From assembly GCF_000420805.1 (NCBI RefSeq), contig NZ_ATVQ01000003.1, forward strand, positions 186,001 to 250,000: a stretch of DNA of 64,000 bases. The letters run 5' to 3'. Positions within the stretch are counted from its first letter, which is position 1; each line of letters begins with the position of its first letter. This DNA is from Yaniella halotolerans DSM 15476. Lineage in GTDB: Bacteria > Actinomycetota > Actinomycetes > Actinomycetales > Micrococcaceae. Below are positions 47,301 to 54,930 of this stretch, piece by piece. A program made the position numbers and the translations under genes. The notes beneath the pieces are model-generated. The model did no database searches. It worked only from the letters and a program-made list of their open reading frames with translations, and was not told the DNA's origin.

Positions 47301-49230
47301 CTTCACAGTAGTTGGTATTGGCGATATGTCCGGTGATGTCTTCGGTAACGGTATGCGCCGTTCACGGCATACCAAACTTGTTGCCGCGTTCAACCATCTA
47401 CACATCTTCATCGACCCAAACCCCGACCCCGAAGTCGCTTTTGAAGAGCGCGAACGGCTCTACTTCAAGTCGCGTTCAACCTGGCGGGATTACGACCCCG
47501 ACCTCATCTCGGACGGGGGAGGGGTCTTTGACCGCACAGCTCGATCCGTGCCAATCACTGAGCAAATGCAACAGGTCTTTGGTATCCGTGGCGACGTCAA
47601 AGAAATGACTCCTAATGAACTGCTCAAGGCGGTACTGCAAGCACCCGTGGACCTGATCTACAACGGTGGTATCGGGACGTACATCAAAGCATCGGACGAA
47701 ACCCACGACGACGTAGGGGACCGCGCTAACGACGCGATTCGCATCGACGGCGCCCAGATTCAAGCCAAAGTCGTCGGCGAGGGAGGCAACCTCGGTGCCA
47801 CTCAGGCAGGACGAGTCGAAGCGGCCCGTCATGGCGTGCTTATCAATATGGACGCTATCGACAACTCCGGTGGTGTGGATGCCTCCGATCATGAAGTCAA
47901 TATAAAAATTCTCATTGATACCATGCTGGCTGAAGGCGTCATTAGCTATGATGAGCGTGCTGACCTTCTGCTGTCTATGACCAGTGAGGTTGCGGATCTC
48001 GTATTAGCCACTAACGTCGCGCAAAATGCGCTTCTCCGGTTGGAGGAAGGGCTCGAAGACGACTGGACTCCAACGCTGATTCGCCACACCGCTTGGCTTG
48101 AGGAACATGCTGGACTGGTCCGTGAGCAAGAGGCCATCCCGAGTGAAGAAGAACTTCGAAAGCGGCTCAATGAGGGCCAAGGGTTCGTCACTCCCGAACT
48201 GGCGGTCCTCGCGTCCTACACCAAGATTCAGTTGATGCAGGACCTGCTGGATTCTCCTCTGGTTGAAGATGCGTGGTTCAACGACTGGTTGTACGCCTAT
48301 TTCCCCGAAACACTCCGGCAGCGAGCCGGTGACACGATACTTCGTCACCCTCTGGCACATGAGATTATTGCCATGCTGGTAGCTAATCACGTGATCGATA
48401 CCGGCGGTATTACCGCAGTGTTCCGTGCCCAGGAAGAAACGGGAGCCGATGTTCGAACAGTGGTTGAGTCGTTCTTGGCGGCTCAAGAGATTTATCTGAT
48501 CAACGAGTATCGTCGCGAGCTGGAAGCGCTTCCAAACTCCTTGGACGCTGATGTGCGCTGGGAAGCCGGCTATGGACTACGGCGTCTGAGCGACCGTCTT
48601 ACCCGGTGGATCATTCACCACCAGCGCGCAGATCTTCCCATGGAACAGCGAATTGCAGCGTATCAAGATCCGGTGCAAGCACTGCTGCCTACCTTGACGA
48701 ACATGTTTATCGGTGAAACGAAGAAGCGTTTCGAATATGATCGCGACCGGCTCATTACAGCCGGATTCTCCCAAGACCTGGCCGCCAGAAGCGCCAGAAT
48801 CTTTGAGGCATATTCGCTGTTGGATATTGTCGAGTTGTCTGAGTCTATTGACGTCAACGCCCCACGCGTGGCCGGTGTATTCTTCGCGCTGCACGAGGAG
48901 TTCGGCGTCAGTAACCTCCTTGAACTCATCACGGGCCTGTCACGTCACACACGGTGGGATTCGCTATCTCGTGTCTCGATGCGTGAAGATCTCTACAGCT
49001 GGTTGACTGAACTCACAGGCGCTGTTGTCCTGACCGAGGGCAACGAAGAGATGGACGCACAGGAAGCTATCAAGCACTGGGAAGCAGATCACGCACGGCG
49101 TGTAGCTCGCGTCCGGACCTTCCTGAATGGGGTCGAAGAACAACTCCAAGAGCAAGCTCACAGTAAAGGAGATACCGACCTGTCGATGCTGACCGTCGTT
49201 CTCCGTCGGCTGCGCACGCTGATCCTGTAA
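44371..49230 (+). CDS. NAD-dependent glutamate dehydrogenase, 180-kDa (GDH2) class
   Basis: The 1619-residue enzyme converts glutamate to 2-oxoglutarate and ammonia using NAD. The N-terminal half carries the ACT-like regulatory segments. The catalytic core has RGGLRWSDRREDFRTEV and TKNAVIVPQGAKGGF with the substrate-binding lysines, and the NAD domain contains AKVVGEGGNLGATQAGR. The length matches the actinobacterial L_180 class. The ATG at 44371 starts the conserved N-terminus; the open frame begins 60 bases earlier. It probably serves glutamate catabolism and nitrogen balance. Confidence 0.95.
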   Translation: MPANDPLWTAPSADNQLQATDELMEVYFRHTSPEDQRQLGEEGRKAMVQSHLELAVEARGEPTIGIVRQPRHAVVQVVHPDIRFLVDSVSAELNKLDVPMSVIVHPIVVAQHTQKDQRLSAIFELPAHQPRLSGDAVMPLEHIPAAPEGYHSELQSWISIQTGVPLDADQAANLETAVKAALADVRWANEDFVLLKKAATQTAEALRAEAPNTARQVEPAAELLEWMHADNFVFLGYREYDLATNGDGKQYLDANRETGLGVLREQTSTARPLTELGQQQIDNPNPLIITKTNSRSRVYRNAYMDFIAAKKYDEHGTVVGERRFIGLWRPTLEALPIDQVPYARDLASQVREEAGFAFDSHSAAALDHELDRYPLDEMLQMEPREILDTMLGILGLGQRRKTRLFLRPDIYGRFMTAMVFLPRDRYNTSVRLRIQEVLVQHLNAESLDYSVHLDESVLARVFYRIQLPQDWQGYDTVDRSAIEEELVMAVRSWKEGVDIQAVTVFGENSGIEAAQVWDEAFPPNYRVRFGIDDAMEDISRFTALEGQRPAIYLVPGKSGVRMKIYSTESITLTTLMPILGELGVDVTDEYPFRITPRNRDTYHLYDVGLLAGDDVNISSVGKLLEDTVAAALVGDIAADSFNKLVLHQGLAPNLVAVLRAYGQYLRQLQVPNSLQFMAEVLLANPAVTAGLVEYFETRFDPKIDGLGTEPEGQASAERLEKLDTIVDSLQERIDQVATLDADRLLRQFLTVMQATDRTNVYTGHGWHSFKLAPQRIPFAPHPQPLHEIWVHSPEISGVHFRFGAIARGGLRWSDRREDFRTEVLSLVQTQQTKNAVIVPQGAKGGFYAHQLPDPAVDRNAWMEAGREAYRTFMRGMLDITDNQKTVDGERIVYTRDNIIRYDDIDTYLVVAADKGTAGFSDTANEIAAEYDHWLGDAYASGGSVGYDHKEMGITARGAFESVKSHFGTMGVDVESEPFTVVGIGDMSGDVFGNGMRRSRHTKLVAAFNHLHIFIDPNPDPEVAFEERERLYFKSRSTWRDYDPDLISDGGGVFDRTARSVPITEQMQQVFGIRGDVKEMTPNELLKAVLQAPVDLIYNGGIGTYIKASDETHDDVGDRANDAIRIDGAQIQAKVVGEGGNLGATQAGRVEAARHGVLINMDAIDNSGGVDASDHEVNIKILIDTMLAEGVISYDERADLLLSMTSEVADLVLATNVAQNALLRLEEGLEDDWTPTLIRHTAWLEEHAGLVREQEAIPSEEELRKRLNEGQGFVTPELAVLASYTKIQLMQDLLDSPLVEDAWFNDWLYAYFPETLRQRAGDTILRHPLAHEIIAMLVANHVIDTGGITAVFRAQEETGADVRTVVESFLAAQEIYLINEYRRELEALPNSLDADVRWEAGYGLRRLSDRLTRWIIHHQRADLPMEQRIAAYQDPVQALLPTLTNMFIGETKKRFEYDRDRLITAGFSQDLAARSARIFEAYSLLDIVELSESIDVNAPRVAGVFFALHEEFGVSNLLELITGLSRHTRWDSLSRVSMREDLYSWLTELTGAVVLTEGNEEMDAQEAIKHWEADHARRVARVRTFLNGVEEQLQEQAHSKGDTDLSMLTVVLRRLRTLIL

Positions 49231-49278
49231 GTACGACATACCGTGGTCAGACCCGGGCGACGAGGTTACGCTACATAT

Positions 49279-50757
49279 ATGTACACCTCGTCTCCCGGGT
49301 CTTTGATCGCTGAACGGTACCGGCCACGGCTGGAACTCATCATCTCTGAATGGCAGATCGCGGCCGATCTGTCATTCTGCGATATTGTCCTGTGGTACCC
49401 CAGCAACGATTCCTATCTTGCCCATGCCCAGGCTCGCCCGGTGACAGCGCAGACCAGCCTGCCACAGGATATGACAGGTTCCGGACCACCGGCGAATCTA
49501 CAGCCGCTGCTAAAACACGTGTATACCCACGGGCAACCTGTGCTCGCCAGTGACGAGTATCCTTATGGGCCACCGGGCATCGCTGCCTGGCCTGTAGTGT
49601 GGCAAGACGAAACCATCGCGGTGGTCACAGTGCATCAAAATCTGGTCTCTCAGCGGCATGCCTCGCGACTGGAAGAAATTTACCGCAAGTCGGCAAATGA
49701 CCTTTTTGTGATGATGGCAAATGGTGTTTGGCCTGCGGAAGATTCCAAAGCTTCATCGACAAGTCACGGAAACCCACGGGTAGGTGACGGGCTTGTGCGC
49801 ATCGATGCATACGGCCTGGTTATTTATGCGTCTCCGAATGCAACCTCAGCGTTTCGGAAACTTGGCATTCGTGAATCGATGGACGGACGGCAGCTATCGC
49901 GTTTGGTCACAAATGAACTGGATCAAGGCATGCCGATTAATGAGGCAATGCCGTCGGTGTTATTCGGAAGGCAATCTGCGCGGGTCGATATCGAAACTCG
50001 AAAAATTGTCCTATCAGCTCGGTCGATTCCACTGATCGACCAGGACGGAACACGCTTCGCTGCATTGGTACTGCTACGCGACATCACAGAAATTCGTCGT
50101 CGTGATGAACAGTTGATAAGTAAAGACGCGACGATTCGCGAAATCCACCACCGGGTCAAAAACAACCTGCAAACTGTCGGTTCGCTATTGCGGATGCAAT
50201 CACGCCGAATGCAGTCTGATGGTGCCCGGCATGCATTGCTCCAAGCGATGTCACGTGTGGATGCTATCGCACTGGTCCACGAGACGCTCTCTCAAACTAT
50301 GGATTCCACCGTGGACATGGACGATCTCCTAAACAAGCAATTCACGATGGCCGTTGATATCGCTGCCGAGTCCAGGCCATTGACCACAACCATCGACGGC
50401 AGTTTCGGGGAACTGCCAGGACAGCTAGCAACACCGCTGGCGCTAGTGGTTAATGAATTGGCGACCAATGCTGTTGAACACGGCACTGATGTCGCGGGGG
50501 GCAATATCCAACTGTTGGTGAAACGGTATCAACCATTAGGACAAGCTCACCCGTACCTCAAAGTAGAAGTAGTCGACGAGGGAATCAATGGCGCGCCGGA
50601 AGCCATGTATTCCATTGGTAGCGGCCTCGGCACGCAGATTATTCGAACACTGGTCGAATCAGACCTTCGCGGCACAATATCGTGGCAGCGCGAGCGCCGC
50701 AATGCCGCTGGGGTTGCGGGGACTCGTGCCACGGTGCTGATCCCACTGGACCATTAA
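49279..50757 (+). CDS. pdtaS: Sensor histidine kinase PdtaS-like
   Basis: The 492-residue soluble kinase has an N-terminal GAF-like domain (about 20-150) and a PAS-like domain (about 168-270). The HisKA_2 helix pair contains REIHHRVKNNLQT, with the phospho-acceptor at His290/291, and an HATPase_c domain ends in AGTRATVLIPL. This is the architecture of mycobacterial PdtaS, whose partner PdtaR is an ANTAR antiterminator; no PdtaR is visible here. The following whiB1-like gene is convergent, as in mycobacteria. ATG 49279 is chosen over an upstream start because it begins the GAF alignment. Confidence 0.9.
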   Translation: MYTSSPGSLIAERYRPRLELIISEWQIAADLSFCDIVLWYPSNDSYLAHAQARPVTAQTSLPQDMTGSGPPANLQPLLKHVYTHGQPVLASDEYPYGPPGIAAWPVVWQDETIAVVTVHQNLVSQRHASRLEEIYRKSANDLFVMMANGVWPAEDSKASSTSHGNPRVGDGLVRIDAYGLVIYASPNATSAFRKLGIRESMDGRQLSRLVTNELDQGMPINEAMPSVLFGRQSARVDIETRKIVLSARSIPLIDQDGTRFAALVLLRDITEIRRRDEQLISKDATIREIHHRVKNNLQTVGSLLRMQSRRMQSDGARHALLQAMSRVDAIALVHETLSQTMDSTVDMDDLLNKQFTMAVDIAAESRPLTTTIDGSFGELPGQLATPLALVVNELATNAVEHGTDVAGGNIQLLVKRYQPLGQAHPYLKVEVVDEGINGAPEAMYSIGSGLGTQIIRTLVESDLRGTISWQRERRNAAGVAGTRATVLIPLDH

Positions 50758-50760
50758 ACA

Positions 50761-50795
50761 CTGATGGTGTCGCACAGCTTGTGCAACACCATCAG
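50761..50795 (+). terminator. Bidirectional terminator-like hairpin between pdtaS and whiB1
   Basis: CTGATGGTGT (50761-50770) and ACACCATCAG (50786-50795) pair perfectly, and the inner GCAC/GTGC pair extends the stem. It lies between two convergent genes, 3 bases after the pdtaS stop. T runs are short, so efficiency may be moderate. Confidence 0.7.
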
Positions 50796-50812
50796 TCGGT
50801 TGAAGAGTTTTG

Positions 50813-51061
50813 CTAGGAGGCGCGACGTGCACGAGCTTTACGGCGTTTCAATGCACGACGTTCGTCTTCGCTCATGCCGCCCCAGACTCCTGAATCCTGG
50901 CCTGTATCGATAGCCCACTGCAAACAAACTTCTTGCACTGGACAGGTACGGCAAATTGCCTTGGCTTCTTCGATCTGCAGTAATGCAGGTCCGGTGTTAC
51001 CTACCGGAAAGAAGAGTTCCGGGTCCTTTTCAAGGCAGGCTGCGCGACTGCGCCAATCCAT
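50813..51061 (-). CDS. whiB1: WhiB1-type iron-sulfur transcriptional regulator
   Basis: The 82-residue protein binds a [4Fe-4S] cluster through four cysteines: Cys9, Cys37, Cys40 and Cys46 (CRTCPVQEVC). The GVWGG turn is followed by a basic tail RRALKRRKARARR, which contacts DNA. The start MDWR and ELFFPVGNTGPAL match WhiB1, the essential, NO-sensitive member that binds the housekeeping sigma factor. AGGGAG lies upstream of the ATG, preceded by a small hairpin. Confidence 0.94.
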   Translation of the reverse strand: MDWRSRAACLEKDPELFFPVGNTGPALLQIEEAKAICRTCPVQEVCLQWAIDTGQDSGVWGGMSEDERRALKRRKARARRAS

Positions 51062-51081
51062 ACTGATCGCTCCCTAAGAAA

Positions 51082-51096
51082 ACGCTGTGTCAGCGT
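51082..51096 (-). promoter_or_regulatory. Hairpin in the whiB1 leader
   Basis: ACGCTG and CAGCGT arms flank a 3-nt loop. On the whiB1 coding strand the stem is followed by TTTTCTT, then the AGGGAG ribosome site. It could act as a weak attenuator or operator. Confidence 0.35.
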
Positions 51097-51327
51097 CAAT
51101 AAAAAGTGTGTACTCATCAGTAACTCGAAAACGTTCGGCCCTATCGCATCGACGCTTTATGCACCCATGACAAAGTGAGTACTGATCTTCGTTAATGTGT
51201 TATGAACCAGCTTTTCACGGAGTGTGCACCTGTTCAAGAGTTTTTTAAAGAAATATTGGCAAATCCGCGAGTCGTTAATCACATTGACGTCACTGTCGCC
51301 TTTGGGTGATGCCACGATCACACTCTG

Positions 51328-51359
51328 AAGCGTATGGGCGACTACGCTTAGACCATACG
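51328..51359 (+). promoter_or_regulatory. Two overlapping, mutually exclusive hairpins
   Basis: AAGCGT (51328-51333) can pair with ACGCTT (51344-51349), while CGTATGG (51331-51337) can pair with CCATACG (51353-51359). They share three bases, so only one can form at a time. They end 42 bases before the membrane protein start. Confidence 0.3.
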
Positions 51360-51401
51360 TTCAATCGTTGGACATTCCAGTTTTTATCACGGAGTAACTT
51401 C

Positions 51402-51812
51402 ATGCAAAAAACCCCGCAAAGCACACGTCCATCACGGGTCGTGTTGTTTGTCGTCGCGGTGGTGGTTGGTCAAGCCATCGCTTTGATCGTCAACGCCATA
51501 TTGACGATTGTAGACCCCGCTTCGCAAGAACTACCGCCCTCGGCAATGATCTTTTTGATCTTTTTGTTTGTCTTGGGGGCAGTTTGGCTGCTGGCGGCTG
51601 CAAGAGGCGTATACCAGGGAAGAGCGTGGCCGCGAGGGGCGCTGGTAGTGGCGGAAGTACTCGCGGTTATCGTGTCTTTCACGTACTTTCAGATCGGTGA
51701 CGTGCTGGCTGCCTTAGCGCTGTTGATCTCAGGGGGTGCCGTGCTGGTGACACTGTTTACTCCGGCGCTGAACACACATCTTGTTCAACGCCGGAGTCGA
51801 AATAGTCTTTAG
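51402..51812 (+). CDS. Small four-helix membrane protein, unknown
   Basis: The 136-residue protein has four hydrophobic helices: VVLFVVAVVVGQAIALIVNA, MIFLIFLFVLGAVWLLAAA, GALVVAEVLAVIVSFTYF and ALALLISGGAVLVTLF. The termini are short and polar. No family is recognised; it resembles many small actinobacterial integral membrane proteins. ATG 51402 is preferred since GGAG precedes it by 8 bases; the frame is open to 51306. Its stop interlocks with the convergent DUF1844 gene (TTAG). Confidence 0.7.
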   Translation: MQKTPQSTRPSRVVLFVVAVVVGQAIALIVNAILTIVDPASQELPPSAMIFLIFLFVLGAVWLLAAARGVYQGRAWPRGALVVAEVLAVIVSFTYFQIGDVLAALALLISGGAVLVTLFTPALNTHLVQRRSRNSL

Positions 51813-52195
51813 TTGACGGCACCAGTGTATTTTTCGCCGGGGCCTTGCCCGGGTGGATCTGGCACGATCGACTCTTCGCGGAACGCCAGCTGGAGCGACC
51901 GCAACCCATCGCGAAGTGGTGCTGCGTGTGCTGATCCCATATCTGGGGCGCCGGCAACAATCAGGCCGGCTAGGGCGGTAATGAGTTTGCGTGCTTCATC
52001 GAGGTCAATATGTTCGCGAGCATTGGGCATATCACCCAGACCAACTTTAATGGCCGCGGCAGTCATGAGGTGAACAGCAGTGGTGGAGATGACCTCAGCT
52101 GCAGGAACCTCGTGAATTTCTCGAACTTGGCTCTCAACGTCGTTGAGGCCAAATTCGTGTACGCCTTCTTGTGCGTGATTATGTGGTTCAGTCAT
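51809..52195 (-). CDS. DUF1844 family protein
   Basis: The 128-residue protein matches the DUF1844 pattern: EVISTTAVHLMTAAAIKVGL in the N-terminal half and HIDLDEARKLITALAGLIVA. No catalytic motif or signal peptide is visible. The C-terminus is Pro/Gly-rich. The family is found beside infC in actinobacteria and beyond, but its role is unknown. It is divergent from infC across the infC leader region. Confidence 0.88.
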   Translation of the reverse strand: MTEPHNHAQEGVHEFGLNDVESQVREIHEVPAAEVISTTAVHLMTAAAIKVGLGDMPNAREHIDLDEARKLITALAGLIVAGAPDMGSAHAAPLRDGLRSLQLAFREESIVPDPPGQGPGEKYTGAVN

Positions 52196-52273
52196 AGGTC
52201 CAAGCTTGGCATATGTTCAGGTCACAAATTGCAGATCTGCGTATTTTTCGTGCTGAGAGTACTCCAGCGCGAA

Positions 52274-52302
52274 TTGTTTTCACTGGGGGACGCTGCTAAA
52301 CT
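52274..52302 (+). promoter_or_regulatory. Putative promoter of the infC operon
   Basis: TTGTTT (52274-52279) and TAAACT (52297-52302) are separated by exactly 17 bases. Transcription would start near 52309, giving a leader of about 228 nt before infC. Confidence 0.55.
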
Positions 52303-52536
52303 GGTCAGAAGTATGACAAGTGGAGGGCGCCTCCCACCTGCCGACGGATTCTCAATCTAGTTATCGGGTAAGCCAAATGTACGCCCTTAGGCGCATTTGA
52401 GGAAGTTCAGCAAACACGTCTGGTGAACTTTGAGCCTCCACTGTCTTCACGGGGAGGCATTTTTTATGCCTTGCCGTGGCAGTCTGCCATTGGGAGTTGG
52501 CGACTACCGTCACCCATCAATGCAAGGAGATATCTC
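52303..52536 (+). promoter_or_regulatory. infC leader with putative attenuator
   Basis: Hairpin 1 pairs GTGGAGG (52320-52326) with CCTCCCAC (52330-52337, one bulge). CGCC/GGCG (52382-52393) and GTTCA/TGAAC (52405-52428) are further small stems. The terminator-like hairpin pairs GCCTCC (52434-52439) with GGAGGC (52453-52458), followed by a T run at 52460-52465. GTGGAGG is also perfectly complementary to CCTCCAC (52435-52441), the 5' arm of the terminator, so an antiterminator is possible. AAGGAGA precedes the infC start. The DUF1844-to-infC gap (52196-52536) holds no other convincing gene. Confidence 0.55.
52434..52465 (+). terminator. Candidate attenuator terminator in the infC leader
   Basis: A six-pair GC-rich stem (GCCTCC/GGAGGC, 13-nt loop) is followed by six T after one A. 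It sits about 70 bases upstream of the infC start, within the predicted transcript. Confidence 0.55.
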
Positions 52537-53262
52537 ATTAGCGAGCAGCCAAGAGTAAACGAACGCATTCGCGTGCCCGAGGTCCGGTTAGTTGGCCCTG
52601 AGGGCGAACAGGTCGGAATCGTGCGCATCGAAGATGCGTTACGGCTGGCCGTTGAAGCTGAATTAGACCTGGTGGAAGTAGCCCCGAAAGCGAAACCACC
52701 TGTTGCCAAATTGATGGACTTCGGTAAGTGGAAGTATGAGGCTGCAGTTAAGGCCCGTCAGTCCCGCCGAAACCAAGCAACTACACAGCTGAAGGAAGTA
52801 CGCTTCCGTTTGAAGATTGAAGATCACGACTACCAGACCAAAGTTGGGCAAGCCCAAAAATTCTTGAAGGCTGGTGACAAAGTCAAAGCCATGATCCAAT
52901 TCCGCGGCCGTGAACAGCAGCGCCCGGAATTTGGTGTGCATCTACTCGAGGACTTCGCGGAAGATGTGGCTGAATTTGGCGAAGTAGAATCCAGGCCACG
53001 TCAAGATGGCCGAAATATGGTCATGGTCGTTGGCCCGCACAGGGGAGCTCAGACTCCGAAGGGCAAAGGCGGAGCGCATAAGCCACGTCAAGGTGGCGGA
53101 TCCCGTCGTGACCGTGCGGCAGCTGCAGCACGTCGCGAACGTGAACAGCAGGCGGATCAAGCCGAGCCGAAAAATTCGATTGCGGATGCGATGCCAGAGG
53201 AACTGAAACAACAGGCAGCCAAGCCATCTGATGATGGTCCAAAGCCAGGTGCAGTAGCCTAG
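52537..53262 (+). CDS. infC: Translation initiation factor IF-3, AUU start codon
   Basis: The 241-residue factor binds the 30S subunit and proofreads the start codon. The N-domain runs from [20 protein letters not shown]; the C-domain contains [19 protein letters not shown] and [10 protein letters not shown] basic then Glu/Gln/Ala-rich tail of about 70 residues follows, typical of actinobacteria. No ATG, GTG or TTG fits the conserved N-terminus, but ATT at 52537 lies 6 bases after AAGGAGA and directly precedes [12 protein letters not shown]. An AUU start would let IF-3 repress its own mRNA, as in Escherichia coli. Confidence 0.93.
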   Translation: MSEQPRVNERIRVPEVRLVGPEGEQVGIVRIEDALRLAVEAELDLVEVAPKAKPPVAKLMDFGKWKYEAAVKARQSRRNQATTQLKEVRFRLKIEDHDYQTKVGQAQKFLKAGDKVKAMIQFRGREQQRPEFGVHLLEDFAEDVAEFGEVESRPRQDGRNMVMVVGPHRGAQTPKGKGGAHKPRQGGGSRRDRAAAAARREREQQADQAEPKNSIADAMPEELKQQAAKPSDDGPKPGAVA

Positions 53263-53287
53263 ACCGTTCGACCGGTCGACAGATTTA

Positions 53288-53309
53288 CCAGCACCGAGGC
53301 CGGTGTTGG
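53288..53309 (+). repeat. Hairpin between infC and rpmI
   Basis: CCAGCACCG (53288-53296) and CGGTGTTGG (53301-53309) pair over 9 bp with one G-U and a 4-nt loop. It lacks a T run and may be an mRNA-processing or stability element. Confidence 0.45.
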
Positions 53310-53384
53310 GATACAGGGTCTTATGTATAAGGCTGAAACTGGTTTCAAGCGGAAGCCAGCGAACGAAAAGAAGGAGCGGCCACA

Positions 53385-53579
53385 ATGCCGAAAATGAAAA
53401 CTCATAATGGTGCCCGTAAGCGCTTCCGCGTCACCGGGTCGGGAAAGCTGATGCGCGAACGTGCGAATCGCCGTCACTACCTCGAGCACAAGCCATCGAG
53501 CTATAAGCGTCGCCTCAAACCAGATGTACCTCTGGCGAAGAGCGATGTGGCTCGTATTCGCCGCATGCTCGGCATCTAG
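53385..53579 (+). CDS. rpmI: 50S ribosomal protein L35
   Basis: The 64-residue basic protein has the L35 signature [20 protein letters not shown] and a Arg/Lys-rich C-terminal half ending [14 protein letters not shown] precedes the ATG. It is the second gene of the infC-rpmI-rplT operon. Confidence 0.98.
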   Translation: MPKMKTHNGARKRFRVTGSGKLMRERANRRHYLEHKPSSYKRRLKPDVPLAKSDVARIRRMLGI

Positions 53580-53651
53580 TTCACCGTTATTCAGGTAATA
53601 AACCAACAGCTTTCCTCCCCGTTTGGGAGAACACACTAAGGAGTAGAACGC

Positions 53652-54035
53652 ATGGCACGTGTCAAACGTTCGATTAACGCAAAGAAGAAGCGCCGCACAA
53701 TCATGGAGCGCGCCAAGGGTTACCGTGGTCAGCGGTCACGTCTGTACCGTAAAGCACACGAGCAGCTTCTGCACTCGTACGTATACAACTATCAGCACCG
53801 CCGCAAGCGTAAAGGCGATTTCCGCCGCCTGTGGATCACCCGTATTAACGCTGCCGCACGTGCCAACGGCATGACCTACAACCGTTTCATCCAGGGTCTG
53901 AAACTGGCTGAAATCGAATTGGATCGCCGTATGCTTGCTGAAATTGCAGTCTCTGACGCAGCTACATTCTCCGCGCTGGTCAAGATGGCAAAGGCAGCCC
54001 TGCCAGCTGATGTTAACGCTCCAGTGGCTAAATAA
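53652..54035 (+). CDS. rplT: 50S ribosomal protein L20
   Basis: The 127-residue protein binds 23S rRNA early in assembly. [14 protein letters not shown] and [15 protein letters not shown] form the extended basic N-terminus, and [20 protein letters not shown] begins the globular domain. AAGGAG precedes the ATG. A small hairpin (CTCCC/GGGAG, 53615-53629) lies in the gap before it. L20 often represses its own operon in other phyla; whether it does here is unknown. Confidence 0.98.
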   Translation: MARVKRSINAKKKRRTIMERAKGYRGQRSRLYRKAHEQLLHSYVYNYQHRRKRKGDFRRLWITRINAAARANGMTYNRFIQGLKLAEIELDRRMLAEIAVSDAATFSALVKMAKAALPADVNAPVAK

Positions 54036-54057
54036 TATCTAGCGACAGAGCAGATAT

Positions 54058-54930
54058 ATGCATCATCGCCCCGTCAATTGGATGGACAACCCAAACGCAG
54101 AACGCGTCAAAAGGGTAGCCCAATTGGCGGGGCGTTCTGCTGTCCGAAATCGACGTAAGCAATTCTTAGCAGAAGGCCCGCAATCAGCGACTGAAGCCAT
54201 TCGAGCTCACCTAGGCCTTCTGGAACTCTCCGAATTAGCTGCAGAATTTTGGCCGGCAGGACATACCGTCGCTGAAGTGTATTACACTGAACAGCTGACC
54301 GCCTCGAATCCTGAAGCAGCACAGCTTATCGAGGATTTGTCCACCGATGTTTTTGTCGCTAAAACATCTGAGGCTGTACTTCAGGCAATGTCTGATGCCG
54401 TAGTACATCAGAACATTATTGCGGTCGTGCACCTGCCTGTAGTGCAGGCCGGGCCGAGTACTCAAGACAAGCTCGTGGGTGCGCTCGTACGAATCCAAGA
54501 CCCAGGAAATGCGGGTACGATTATTCGAACAGCAGACGCGGCCGGAGCAGACTGCGTCATTGCTACACCCCAGACGGTTGATATCTACAACCCCAAAACA
54601 GTCCGCTCCACGGCGGGGTCACTCTTCCATTTGCCCGTATATATCGGTGTTGATCTTGAGGGCTACACTCATGATTTTCAAGGCCAGATTTTTGCTGCAG
54701 ATGGTTACGGCGACGTACGCCTTGATCAAGCTACGGCCGCTTTCCTTGCACAGCCAACAGTATGGCTTTTTGGCAATGAAGCGCGCGGCCTGAATGCGCA
54801 AGAACTCACCTACGCCGACCACCGTGTTGCCGTGCCACTCTACGGGCTGGCTGAGTCGTTGAATGTATCTACTGCGGCCACTATTTGCCTCTACTCTTCC
54901 GCCATGGCACAGCGCGGCGGATCAACATAA
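54058..54930 (+). CDS. SpoU/TrmH-family RNA methyltransferase (TsnR-like)
   Basis: The 290-residue SPOUT enzyme methylates a 2'-hydroxyl in rRNA or tRNA. The N-terminal substrate-binding domain includes RNRRKQFLAEGPQSATEAI. The catalytic domain has IQDPGNAGTIIRTADAAGAD, WLFGNEARGLN and the C-terminal VPLYGLAESLNVSTAATI. It lies directly after rplT, matching the mycobacterial tsnR position. ATG 54082 is an alternative start. The last 40 bases overlap the convergent FtsK-like gene. Confidence 0.92.
   Translation: MHHRPVNWMDNPNAERVKRVAQLAGRSAVRNRRKQFLAEGPQSATEAIRAHLGLLELSELAAEFWPAGHTVAEVYYTEQLTASNPEAAQLIEDLSTDVFVAKTSEAVLQAMSDAVVHQNIIAVVHLPVVQAGPSTQDKLVGALVRIQDPGNAGTIIRTADAAGADCVIATPQTVDIYNPKTVRSTAGSLFHLPVYIGVDLEGYTHDFQGQIFAADGYGDVRLDQATAAFLAQPTVWLFGNEARGLNAQELTYADHRVAVPLYGLAESLNVSTAATICLYSSAMAQRGGST

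Larger units (their letters stand above)
51062..51401. other. 340-bp divergent intergenic region between whiB1 and a membrane protein gene
   Basis: No gene-like frame is convincing here. The region is AT-richer than its surroundings. It holds a hairpin ahead of whiB1 (51082-51096) and two overlapping hairpins near 51328-51359. An imperfect inverted pair, ATCAGTAACTC (51116-51126) and GAGTACTGAT (51177-51186), could be a regulator site. No perfect Crp/GlxR consensus is seen. Confidence 0.6.
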
